Origin: JALHOQ01 sp038144835
GTDB lineage: Bacteria; Bdellovibrionota; Bdellovibrionia; Bdellovibrionales; UBA1609
DNA: 28,418 bases
NCBI GenBank assembly: GCA_038144835.1
Contig: JAYQON010000030.1
Location: 1 to 28,418, forward strand
Direction of reading: 5' to 3'
Part shown: positions 15,062 through 23,324 of the stretch, piece by piece
Layout: each line of letters begins with the position of its first letter
Numbering within the stretch: the first letter of the stretch is position 1
Translations under genes and position numbers: made by a program
Notes under the pieces: generated by a model
What the model was told of the DNA's origin: nothing
Databases searched by the model: none
Seen by the model: only the letters and a program-made list of their open reading frames with translations

Positions 15062-15942
15062 TTGATTTCCCCTGGAGCCAGAATTTCAGCGCAAAAACCT
15101 GAGCTTGTGCGCTTTATTTCTAGTCCACCACCCATGCGTTGCATTAGCATTTTACCGATGTAAAGCCCCAAACCGCTGCCACTCTGGGGCGTCGGACGAT
15201 GAAAAAGTTGACCCAGCTCTTCAATGGAGCCTTGAAAGCCACATCCATCATCGGAAAAAGTCAAGCGCACGCTGCCGTTCAGGGCCTTCTCTGGTTCTAT
15301 AAGCACACGCTTAGCTCGACCATGCACTATTGAATTCTGGATCAAATTACTAAAGACCGTATACAAGGCTCTTTCGTCACCCCGCAAATTACAGCCGCGA
15401 GTGACATTAAACTCAACTCCGGGCCAATGCTCACGTAATCTTGCCATCATTTTTTCCAATGAAATCGTCTGCGCGTAGAGACGTAAATCATCCTGACTGG
15501 CAAAGAATAACGAATTTTCTAACTGCAATTGGAGGCGAACGGTATCGCCGATCAGTCGATCAAGGGTGGGTGAACTGGCTCCCTGCCAATCATCCTTTAA
15601 AGCCTCTGCTTGTAAGCGCAATGAAGCCAAAGACGTTTTAACCTCATGCGAAAAGCTGGCAAAAAAACCACGTAAACTGCGAACCCGTTGACGCTCTCGT
15701 TTGGCAAGAAAAATTAGAGCCCCTCCGCCCAATGCCAGAAGCACCAACCAAGCAACTCCCTCCCAAAAAATCATGCGCCGTTGGCCGATCCAATGCGCAG
15801 CCTTTTCTGGCTGCAACTCACCCAGTTGGGTAACGTGGTCTAAACTCAGCTTGAACCACCAGAATGCAAACGCAACCGTGAATACAAGCCAGAACATAGC
15901 AAGATTAAGCTTGACGGTTTCGCGCCAACTAAGAAATTTCAC
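15058..15942 (-). CDS. Membrane histidine kinase with minimal sensor, inside the haem operon
   Basis: This encodes 294 residues from a GTG start with AGAGG about eight bases upstream; the start overlaps the end of hemL by 14 bases. Two transmembrane helices (about 10-31 and 59-80) frame a periplasmic loop of only about 27 residues, so there is no folded extracellular sensor. There is no HAMP domain. The H-box is FASFSHEVKTSLASLR with His99. The catalytic domain has NLIQNSIVHG (N-box), DDGCGF (G1) and GSGLGLYI (G2). Kinases of this build usually sense within the membrane or through a partner protein. Its partner is the next gene. The position between hemL and hemE suggests it reports on haem, a tetrapyrrole intermediate, redox state or respiration, which is inference. 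Confidence 0.92.
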   Translation of the reverse strand: MKFLSWRETVKLNLAMFWLVFTVAFAFWWFKLSLDHVTQLGELQPEKAAHWIGQRRMIFWEGVAWLVLLALGGGALIFLAKRERQRVRSLRGFFASFSHEVKTSLASLRLQAEALKDDWQGASSPTLDRLIGDTVRLQLQLENSLFFASQDDLRLYAQTISLEKMMARLREHWPGVEFNVTRGCNLRGDERALYTVFSNLIQNSIVHGRAKRVLIEPEKALNGSVRLTFSDDGCGFQGSIEELGQLFHRPTPQSGSGLGLYIGKMLMQRMGGGLEIKRTSSGFCAEILAPGEIK

Positions 15943-17203
15943 TCACCGCCTCTTTAAATCGGCTAAGAGCCTGCTCTAGGACCGTCTCGTCATGGGCTAG
16001 AGAAACAAACCCAACTTCATAACCGCTGGGAGCCAGGTATACACCCTTCTTTAGCAAAGAATGGAATAGACCTTTGTAAGATTCAGCCATTCCTTGCGGC
16101 AATTCCGAGAGATTGCGGATCACAGAGGGCATTTGTGGATGAATCCAAAACACTGAGCCCAAATGAGTGACATCAAAATGGGCGGGACTCAGAATTTTTT
16201 TGAGCTCTCCCACAAAATCCGCAGTCCGTCGCTCAAGCACATGGTGGACATTCGCAGATTTAAGCTTAGTCAAAGTCGCCATACCCGTACGCATGGCCAG
16301 AGGGTTCGCACTCAATGTCCCCGCTTGATAGACTCGACCTGCGGGAGCCACTAGATTCATCAATTCACTGCGACCGGCATAGGCTCCCACCGCCAAGCCA
16401 CCTCCAAGAATTTTTCCATACGTCACAAGATCGGGAGTCATCTCAAGCCGCTCAGCCATACCGCCAAAAGCGACACGAAAGCCAGAGATCACCTCATCGA
16501 AAATCACTAAAGAACCATTTTCACGAGCCAAACGCATCAAAGTCTGTAACCACTCCGGCCTTTGCAATAAAAGCCCATAGTTGGCCGGCATTGGCTCAAC
16601 AATAACAGCAGCGATGTTATCGCCATAATTCATAAACATTCGTTCCAATGCCGCTTCGTCATCCAGAGGGCAAGTCAATGTCTGTTGGGCCAACGAATCG
16701 GGCACTCCCGCACTGTCTGCCGCCGAAGGACCCGCCAAACCACTTCCAGCCTTGACGAGCAGAGAATCCACGTGTCCATGGTAACAGCCCTCAAATTTGA
16801 GTATGGCATTGCGCCGAGTTGCCGCACGAGCCACACGCAAGGCACTCATTACCGCTTCAGTGCCTGAACAAACAAAACGAATTTTTTCCACCCAGGGAAG
16901 TTCTGCATGAATCATTTCGGCAAGTTCAAGTGAGTAGGGCTCGCAGGCACCAAAACACCAACCCAGCTCCACGGTTTCACGCAAAACTTTTTCCACATCA
17001 GGGTCACGGTGACCCAAAATGTTAGGCCCGAAGCTTTGGCAAAAATCAATGTAACGATCACCTTCCACGGAGAAAAGGTAGGCACCTTCACCACGCGCAA
17101 AAAACACTGGCGTGCCACCAACAGATTTGAATGCTCGCACAGGAGAATGCACGCCCCCGGGAGCAACTTCGAGTGAACGGCGAAAAAGTTCTTCCGATTT
17201 CAT
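15929..17203 (-). CDS. hemL: Glutamate-1-semialdehyde 2,1-aminomutase
   Basis: This encodes 424 residues, the standard length. This PLP enzyme isomerises glutamate-1-semialdehyde to 5-aminolevulinate, the second step of the C5 pathway. Landmarks are APGGVHSPVRAF at the N-terminus, VCSGTEAVMSALRVAR (phosphate pocket), YHGHVD, FDEVISGFR with Asp236, and the PLP-binding Lys264 in TYGKILGGGLAVGAY. The ATG at 17203 has AAGGA seven bases upstream. A 28-base gap separates it from hemC upstream, the only real gap inside the operon, and its end overlaps the kinase gene. No missing active-site residue was seen. Confidence 0.96.
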   Translation of the reverse strand: MKSEELFRRSLEVAPGGVHSPVRAFKSVGGTPVFFARGEGAYLFSVEGDRYIDFCQSFGPNILGHRDPDVEKVLRETVELGWCFGACEPYSLELAEMIHAELPWVEKIRFVCSGTEAVMSALRVARAATRRNAILKFEGCYHGHVDSLLVKAGSGLAGPSAADSAGVPDSLAQQTLTCPLDDEAALERMFMNYGDNIAAVIVEPMPANYGLLLQRPEWLQTLMRLARENGSLVIFDEVISGFRVAFGGMAERLEMTPDLVTYGKILGGGLAVGAYAGRSELMNLVAPAGRVYQAGTLSANPLAMRTGMATLTKLKSANVHHVLERRTADFVGELKKILSPAHFDVTHLGSVFWIHPQMPSVIRNLSELPQGMAESYKGLFHSLLKKGVYLAPSGYEVGFVSLAHDETVLEQALSRFKEAVSEIS

Positions 17204-17231
17204 TCTGCATCCTTTTTGAAAATTTATACCG

Positions 17232-18725
17232 TCAGGGTAATGACTCGGCCAAGAATTGCTCCAAACCGATAAACACCTTCACTGGATTTACGAGGCTACT
17301 TTGCCCCTTAAGAAAGTCGTAAGTCACTCCCGGACCACAAGCGTTATAACCACATTGGATCTCATTTGGGAACAACTCGTAAGCTCTTTCAAAGCTAGTC
17401 CGACTCATCCAATAAAAGTGAGTTTTACCGCGCAAATCAGGCGATTGCTCAAGAGGCCGCAACTCATAAGTTGCCAACTGTTCTCCCGCACCACCCGCTA
17501 AAGAATGCGTCAATTTTGTCCAGCGAATTGCACCCACCAGATGATTGAGCTGTGGATCTTCACGCTCACCTAGACCATCGCTGCAGCCATTCACCCAAAT
17601 CCCCTGGCGGGCTAGCTTCATCCAGGTTTGCGTGCCCGCAGTCCACACGATTTGCTGAGGATTTGGCTTTACATCTTTAGGTAAAGCCTCGGCCCGAGCG
17701 ATGTAAATAGCTGAAAGTGAATTCCAGTCGATTTTCAAATCGATTGGAATTCGTTCAAACCAACGATTGTCTCGCGCTTCAAAAGGGAAAATTCGACTTT
17801 TTGCCTGCGCTCGCACCCAAGGATCTGAGTTTTCAAGATACCATTGATTGAGCTCTTGCCCTGCATCCGTTAGTCCACGCAGGGCGAAGATATGCCCGTA
17901 TTCTCTGGGCAACACAGCCGCACCGATTTTTTGGTGACAACCACCACCAAAGCTTTTCAAAATTTGCCGTTCACGTAGAACACACGCAAAGGTGGTCTCA
18001 TCCGTGGAGCGCGCACACAGAGCGTTTACCGTGTCGTTATCACGCAAGACTTCAATTGCTAAAGCACCTTGAGCCGGTGCCGGCGGATTCAAACTCACTG
18101 GTAAAACTTGAAACTGACAATCCTTGAGCAAAGGTCGAATAGTCGCATCTTCAGGCAGAAAACCTTCACTTTCGGCCGCCAGAAGACGATCGAGACCGGC
18201 CTTTGCTAGCACAAGACCATATCCGGCTTCATGCATTTTTCTTAAACGCGTTGGCACATTGCCGCGAACATTATGAAATTCAACGGTGATTTCTCCCGGG
18301 AGCAAAAGATGCAAGCAAGCTCTCAAATTGTACACACGACGGGGAGAACTGGTGAACACATTCAAATGCCCTGTTTGCATAGCTAAGCGCCATACCTTAT
18401 CGGGAACCAGTAGAAGATCCCGCACATCGGCACGCGGCAGAGTCATAGCAATGTGGGTCAGTGACCGATCATCAATGGGAAGATCTTTCCACGAGTGCAC
18501 AACTAAATCGGCATGACCATTGGTGAGATCAGCATAAAAATCTTCGGTGAAAACACCCTTTGACCCCATTGAGGCCAAAGGTAAATCCAAATTTTGGTCC
18601 CCGAGAGAACTTTTAAAAATAAACTCAAAACTTGGCTTAATCGCATCTTTTTCTAACTGGCGGGCGGTTTGAACCGCCTGCCACCGAGCCAAATCACTAC
18701 GACGGGACGCAATTTTTAAGCGCAT
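17232..18725 (-). CDS. hemC: Porphobilinogen deaminase fused to a HemD-like domain
   Basis: This encodes 497 residues, where HemC alone is about 310. Residues 1-320 are hydroxymethylbilane synthase: GSKGVFTEDF, catalytic Asp81 in HSWKDLP, the Arg-rich TSSPRR and HNVRGNVPTR, and Cys263 in FGGGCHQKIGA, which should bind the dipyrromethane cofactor. From about residue 325 to the end is a second region with no relation to HemC: SAIYIARAEALP, VWTAGTQTWMKLARQGIWVNG, then THFYWMSRTSFERAYELFP and YNACGPGVTYDFLKG. The order strand, S/T-rich loop, helix, then A-x-G-x-x-T-x-x-x-L looks like uroporphyrinogen III synthase (HemD), compressed and diverged. No separate hemD occurs in the window, so the fusion probably makes uroporphyrinogen III from porphobilinogen. 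The start overlaps hemA by 10 bases. Confidence 0.9.
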   Translation of the reverse strand: MRLKIASRRSDLARWQAVQTARQLEKDAIKPSFEFIFKSSLGDQNLDLPLASMGSKGVFTEDFYADLTNGHADLVVHSWKDLPIDDRSLTHIAMTLPRADVRDLLLVPDKVWRLAMQTGHLNVFTSSPRRVYNLRACLHLLLPGEITVEFHNVRGNVPTRLRKMHEAGYGLVLAKAGLDRLLAAESEGFLPEDATIRPLLKDCQFQVLPVSLNPPAPAQGALAIEVLRDNDTVNALCARSTDETTFACVLRERQILKSFGGGCHQKIGAAVLPREYGHIFALRGLTDAGQELNQWYLENSDPWVRAQAKSRIFPFEARDNRWFERIPIDLKIDWNSLSAIYIARAEALPKDVKPNPQQIVWTAGTQTWMKLARQGIWVNGCSDGLGEREDPQLNHLVGAIRWTKLTHSLAGGAGEQLATYELRPLEQSPDLRGKTHFYWMSRTSFERAYELFPNEIQCGYNACGPGVTYDFLKGQSSLVNPVKVFIGLEQFLAESLP

Positions 18726-19561
18726 AAATCATCCCAACCCTGCGGCCGCACGAGCGCATGACTCGCTAGCCGTTCACTGAGACAAGCGATTTCTTGTTTC
18801 ACCTGATCCACAATTGGATGCAAACGAAGTTTTGTACGCTCAATCTCGGCAAATATGTCGTGCAGACGATACAGTTTGACGTCTGCTGCGACTTGCAAGG
18901 GGTCGGACGATGAAGTGTCGCGTAAATCGAAAATTTGCTGAGGTTGAGTTCCACCCAACCAATTCATAACAGCAGAATTTAGCATTGGAGCCGCAATGAT
19001 CAACGCCCCTCCTTGAAATCCACCTGGAGCTATGCGCTCGATATTTTGAATTTGGACTCGAGAACGCAGGGGTTCGCGCACATGCAGAGTGATGTCGGGT
19101 GTTCGTTTTTGTAGATGCGGAAAAATTTCTTGAACTAATTGACCTGCACCCAAGATGTGTAAAGGCCCCGCTTGCAAGTGTCTCTTGATCCAGCTTCCAT
19201 AAGATTGAGTGCCCAAATTGCATAAATAGCGTGACCGCAGTAATTTGGCGTCACTTAAAATCTTTTGGACGAGCGGCGCTTTCTTGGGATCGCTTTTTAA
19301 CCAGTCTTGCGCAAAATTCTTAAACTGCCCAAAAACCTCGGTCTCACCCAATATGGGCGAATGCAACCCACAAACGATCTCCAATAAAAAGCCATAAGCC
19401 CTTTGCTGAGAGTAAAGCTCATCTTCACTCGAAAGACTTAAAGACTGTGGATTATGCGTAAACGCCAAGCTCCGTAGACAAGTGCCCCAGATGGCTCCGT
19501 TAACTTCGGAGGTGAAAATGCGCGGCTTACGCCTATGACCAATGTAGAAATCCTGTATCAT
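18716..19561 (-). CDS. hemA: Glutamyl-tRNA reductase, short divergent form
   Basis: This encodes 281 residues against about 420 for the usual enzyme, which reduces glutamyl-tRNA to glutamate-1-semialdehyde. LLEIVCGLHSPILGETEVFGQFKNF aligns with the diagnostic family block, and ILGAGQLVQEIFPHL is the NADPH-binding loop. The catalytic Cys is probably Cys28 in GTCLRSLAF, where most family members have STCNR(T/V)E. About 20-30 residues of the N-terminal domain, including the usual GLNH motif, are missing; IGHR may be a remnant. The protein ends in the long linker helix, so the C-terminal dimerisation domain is absent. The frame has no other start codon upstream before a stop. It heads the haem operon, which supports a real role, but activity is not certain. 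A promoter lies just upstream. Confidence 0.83.
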   Translation of the reverse strand: MIQDFYIGHRRKPRIFTSEVNGAIWGTCLRSLAFTHNPQSLSLSSEDELYSQQRAYGFLLEIVCGLHSPILGETEVFGQFKNFAQDWLKSDPKKAPLVQKILSDAKLLRSRYLCNLGTQSYGSWIKRHLQAGPLHILGAGQLVQEIFPHLQKRTPDITLHVREPLRSRVQIQNIERIAPGGFQGGALIIAAPMLNSAVMNWLGGTQPQQIFDLRDTSSSDPLQVAADVKLYRLHDIFAEIERTKLRLHPIVDQVKQEIACLSERLASHALVRPQGWDDLCA

Positions 19562-19573
19562 GAAAGTGTTTTG

Positions 19574-19603
19574 AAAATACCGGTTTGCATTTTTGAATTG
19601 TCA
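19574..19603 (-). promoter_or_regulatory. Possible promoter of the haem operon
   Basis: On the minus strand, TGACAA (19598-19603) and TATTTT (19574-19579) are spaced by 18 bases. The predicted transcript start would lie only about six bases before the hemA ATG at 19561, where no Shine-Dalgarno is seen, so the hemA message may be nearly leaderless. The -35 overlaps a small palindrome, TTGTGACAA (19598-19606), that could be an operator. Confidence 0.4.
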
Positions 19604-19649
19604 CAACTTTGTCAGATGATAGTTGTTTTCAATTAAACGCGCCGCCATC

Positions 19650-20177
19650 TTACTTTGATACATATCCCTCAATACGTGCGGCCATTGCATCAAAATCGCC
19701 GATATCGGCAGCATCCTTTGAACGGTGCAGAATTTCGCTCTCTCCCTCACGCACCAGAACAACTCCACCCAATTGAAAGCCATCACCTTCCAGAGCCCCA
19801 ACACCATGGCCATTGAGCACTCCGGCCACGAAGCCACGCAGCCAGACTCTGGGTCCGAAAAGTTGCACAAGTCCACCACGGGCAAAACCAAAGTGGCGGT
19901 AATAACTTTTTTCTGGATCTGAAACCCATTTGACTCGGCTCAAGTTGTAGGATTCTGCCATTTTTTCAGCTGACTGCTCATCTCCCATGTGAATCACATA
20001 GATTGCAAACCCAGCATCAAAAATTCGATCTTGCACCTTGGCCAACGCTGCCAAGGTCTCACGACAAAAGGTGCATCCACTGTGACGAACCAAAACAATA
20101 AGTTTGTTCCCGCACGTGATATCTTCTATGGCTTCTTTTTGCATACAACCCACCGAGCTTTTTAGTTTACTCCACAT
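19650..20177 (-). CDS. Peroxiredoxin-like (SelL/AhpC-TSA related) redox protein
   Basis: This encodes 175 residues from the ATG at 20177, which overlaps the end of the large hydrolase gene by 11 bases; a GTG at 20198 or an ATG at 20144 are alternatives. A thioredoxin fold is indicated by NKLIVLVRHSGCTFCRETLAAL, with a CxxC pair at about residues 35-38, at the position of the peroxidatic/thiol site of AhpC/TSA-like and SelL-type proteins. Later, IYVIHMGDEQSAEKMAESYNL and WVSDPEKSYYRHFGF match the middle of that family. The glycine-rich end (GDGFQLGGVVLVREGE) is the last sheet. It probably works as a cytoplasmic thiol-redox enzyme or peroxidase; substrate unknown. It is upstream of hemA by 88 bases on the same strand. 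Confidence 0.8.
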   Translation of the reverse strand: MWSKLKSSVGCMQKEAIEDITCGNKLIVLVRHSGCTFCRETLAALAKVQDRIFDAGFAIYVIHMGDEQSAEKMAESYNLSRVKWVSDPEKSYYRHFGFARGGLVQLFGPRVWLRGFVAGVLNGHGVGALEGDGFQLGGVVLVREGESEILHRSKDAADIGDFDAMAARIEGYVSK

Positions 20178-23100
20178 TTCCCTTGAGCTGAACCTCACGA
20201 CGCAACTCAGAATGCATGGATTCCCAACGTGCCAGGGTTTTCTGCATAGCTTCCATCAACACACGATCCCGTCGCATAGCAGCAAGAAGATCTTTCAGCG
20301 GACGATTTAAGTTTGCATAAATATTCACGCCTTCCACTCGAAACGGAAGCGCAATACCCTTTGTGTTCATTTTTTGCGAATACTCAGCACGTAACTCATT
20401 GAGCTGCCGCTCTAAAAGAGCTTCCTCACGCCGACGAGCTTCAAGATACTCTTCCTCAATCCTGAGTACAGCGCTCAAGCTCCCGGCCGAGGGCTGCCGT
20501 GTAGTTGGAAAGTCTGGCCCCCAAATCTCCATTGCCACTTTCTGAGCCTCTTTAACCAAACCGTCAGGCCCCTTGAGCTTACCTTCGATAGCTTCGCTCC
20601 ATTTCGTGTGTTCAAGATCGTCAAGAGCCTCGAAAAATACCGAACGCGCCTTGACCAACCGACGCAAAAGCAATTTCAATTCTGGAGTTCCCGCCTTAAC
20701 CACATCGCCTAGCAAACGTCCCGACTGTTTCAACTCAAGTAACCACTCAGATTTATTCTGCGTGTAACTAAAATAAATCTGTTTATAGTTAGCAAGAGCT
20801 TTTTCGTACAAATCGAGCTTTCGACTGTACTCCTCCGAGGTAAGCAGATTTTTTAACCATAAATTAGGCCATTTTTTGGTCACTAAATTGTTACGCTTAA
20901 TTCTCAATTCCCAAACTGAGTTTTGCAGTCGATCAAGACTTGGGCGTTTGTCATCACCTTTTTCAACCACGTACAGTTCTTCGCTCAAAGATTCTATACG
21001 GCGAGCCAGAGGATCAATCGTTGGATCGCCAGGAGCAAATGTCAGTGCTAAAATCGAGTCCAACTCCTTACGCTGACGACGCGCGTGCTCCAAATCCTGG
21101 ATACCCTCCGGTTTTGGAATGGAGGCAATATCATCTGCGATTTTTGTAACAACCTGCCGTCGAGCGGCCTGTTCAACAGCGGCATAACGATCGACAAAGC
21201 TCTGTACCTTCAAACGACGTTCGGGGGAAAGGTCAGCGTTTAACTCGCGCATTGCCATTTTATGATCAGAAATACCATCAGGTGCCTTTAAAGCTAATAA
21301 ACGATTTTCACGTTCGACACCATAACGCTCTCGCCTTTGTTTGAGAACTCTCAGCATGTCCTGATGAAGACGACTAAGCTCACCCCTCTGCCAATCTTCT
21401 TCTTTGCTGACTCGTGACTTCTTGGCCTGCAATTGATCAAGAACCTGCTTGTAGTCACTGATGTTTGTCATTTGCGTCTGTTCAATCACCTTCTTATATT
21501 TTTTGGTCAATTCGCTGAGATCACTTTCATACTGAGCATCCTTAAACGACTCACGCATACCACGTTCAATTTGATCAACAGCTTCAATATAAGCCTGCAA
21601 TTCGTGTTTACGCTCTGCCGTCAGAGGCTTCATTTCGAGCTCCTGCTGAGCACGCGGCAACGTCATACTTTGGAGACCAAGTTCCTGACGCAATCCCTCT
21701 ACAGCCGCACGGCTTTTTTCATCTTGTTCACGCACTAAGGCAGCTTCACGCGCATCTACTTTTTTAAGATAATCGTCGAGTTGTCGCTTTTGCAGACCTA
21801 GTTTGTGTGCTTCTTGATTTTCAACACGCACATACTCTACGCTGTTCGCCACCAATTCACGAAAAGCAAAAAAGTTCGCATAATGGCGAAAGTACTGATC
21901 CAAAACTTCAGCGGCTTTATCCACAATTGGCAAATCCGGATTTTTGCCGCCGTTGAAACGAAGTACCTGCTCACCGAGCCACGTGTACATTTGTAAAGTC
22001 GTAGTACCATCGATGTACCTGTCCCAAACATTGTGCGCTGTTGGTTGATTCTTACCTTTCCAAGTATCTCCTGGACCAAGTAGCAGGTACTCACTGGGAT
22101 CCATATGTCCAAAAAGCGCTGCAAACGTTTCTTCATACCCCACGTAGACCATGCCATCAGCTGTACCAACAGCGACTGAGAAGGGCTTGAGCTCTTCCCA
22201 CTCTTTGACTGAAAGCACTGGCAACAGATAGTCCATAAACGTGAAGGCCGTATGATAGGCTCCGACATCAGAATCCTTACCATTGCGTAAAAGATTCTCG
22301 CGAAACTCAAAGTCAGAAGGTCCGATTTGCTCCTTGAGTGTGTGAAAATTGCGCTCATACCAAAGCTCGTGCTCGAGTTTTTTACGCACATCCCCGCCGA
22401 GGCTCACATCGACGGGAGGTGAGACAGCGATATATTTTAGAATTCTCTTATAATGAGGATCTTTAGAGAGCCGATGCATATAAACCGCAAACTCGCCCCC
22501 CCAGCTGTGACCGGAGAGAATCAGCTTCACAGAAGGGTGAATGTTCTGTTCGAGAACCTTCATTAACCAATCCACCTGTTGTTTGAAGGTGGAAAAGCCA
22601 TCCACTTTGCGAGTCGCGCGGCCATGTCCCGGCATATCGATGGACAGCACTGGAATATTCAAAGCCGTTAATCTTTCACCCAAGGTCATGCCGTTTTTAC
22701 CCGTGGCCGTCGGCGTTCCCCCGCCATGTAAAAATACAAGAGCTACGGGATATTCGGGGCCCAGCAAGTAATTGCCAGCACTCAATATTTTTGCTGCCGG
22801 CAAACTGACGTAAATTGCAGTGCTCGTTCTTTCTCCCTCCCAATCAACGTCGCTGTGAATAACCACGGAGCGGGCCTCTTCGACTAAATTCACGGCCGCA
22901 ACATCACTGTTGGTGGGAGCAGGAGTCGATACAAAAGATTGGCCAGGAGATAAAAATTGCTGAAGTGCCAGGGGGCCAGACTCACCCACCTGCTCGCGCG
23001 AAGCCTCGATAGAAATATCGGTAAATCCAGGCCGCGGAACGATTCTTTCAGCAGCCTCTACCCTCTCCGCTGACATTTCTCGAAGTGCCCTTAAAGTTAT

Positions 23101-23211
23101 AGGGCGTTGGGACTGCAGAAAGCGCTGGCAAGAATCAACAGCCGCATTTCCCAAGGGTGACGTAACCAGCAGCAAGCCTAAACTCAGGCGGAACAACGCC
23201 TTCAAATGCAT
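20167..23211 (-). CDS. Secreted alpha/beta hydrolase with long helical repeat tail
   Basis: This encodes 1014 residues. The start is supported by AGGAG six bases before ATG. Residues 1-23 are a signal peptide (cleavage after GNA). Residues 110-415 are an alpha/beta hydrolase: LVFLHGGG (162-165, oxyanion region), DMPGHGRAT, nucleophile Ser236 in SGHSWGGE, probable Asp352 in VGTADGMV and His393 in TAHNVWD. From about 440 to 1000 the protein is almost wholly charged helix (K, E, R, Q, L), probably coiled coil. In it at least two repeats stand out: MTLPRAQQELEMKPLTAERK (about 516) and DHKMAMRELNADLSPERR (about 649), each followed by a similar helix and a basic break. So it is a periplasmic or surface esterase/lipase/peptidase-type enzyme on a rod-like arm. 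I know no characterised protein of this build. It precedes the redox gene, overlapping it. Confidence 0.82.
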   Translation of the reverse strand: MHLKALFRLSLGLLLVTSPLGNAAVDSCQRFLQSQRPITLRALREMSAERVEAAERIVPRPGFTDISIEASREQVGESGPLALQQFLSPGQSFVSTPAPTNSDVAAVNLVEEARSVVIHSDVDWEGERTSTAIYVSLPAAKILSAGNYLLGPEYPVALVFLHGGGTPTATGKNGMTLGERLTALNIPVLSIDMPGHGRATRKVDGFSTFKQQVDWLMKVLEQNIHPSVKLILSGHSWGGEFAVYMHRLSKDPHYKRILKYIAVSPPVDVSLGGDVRKKLEHELWYERNFHTLKEQIGPSDFEFRENLLRNGKDSDVGAYHTAFTFMDYLLPVLSVKEWEELKPFSVAVGTADGMVYVGYEETFAALFGHMDPSEYLLLGPGDTWKGKNQPTAHNVWDRYIDGTTTLQMYTWLGEQVLRFNGGKNPDLPIVDKAAEVLDQYFRHYANFFAFRELVANSVEYVRVENQEAHKLGLQKRQLDDYLKKVDAREAALVREQDEKSRAAVEGLRQELGLQSMTLPRAQQELEMKPLTAERKHELQAYIEAVDQIERGMRESFKDAQYESDLSELTKKYKKVIEQTQMTNISDYKQVLDQLQAKKSRVSKEEDWQRGELSRLHQDMLRVLKQRRERYGVERENRLLALKAPDGISDHKMAMRELNADLSPERRLKVQSFVDRYAAVEQAARRQVVTKIADDIASIPKPEGIQDLEHARRQRKELDSILALTFAPGDPTIDPLARRIESLSEELYVVEKGDDKRPSLDRLQNSVWELRIKRNNLVTKKWPNLWLKNLLTSEEYSRKLDLYEKALANYKQIYFSYTQNKSEWLLELKQSGRLLGDVVKAGTPELKLLLRRLVKARSVFFEALDDLEHTKWSEAIEGKLKGPDGLVKEAQKVAMEIWGPDFPTTRQPSAGSLSAVLRIEEEYLEARRREEALLERQLNELRAEYSQKMNTKGIALPFRVEGVNIYANLNRPLKDLLAAMRRDRVLMEAMQKTLARWESMHSELRREVQLKGNVE

Positions 23212-23324
23212 GCCTAACTCCTACATGAAGATCTAAATCGAACCTTGCACCGTCGCGCACTTAATGATTTCCAGCAAGGGCAAATATTTCAACAAAGCGC
23301 CCTAAGTTAGTGAAATCCCATGCC

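Noticed and set aside
18716..19561. hemA as a pseudogene
   Set aside because: The frame is intact, coupled to hemC and has a promoter; no remnant of the missing C-terminal domain is seen in other frames because hemC begins there.
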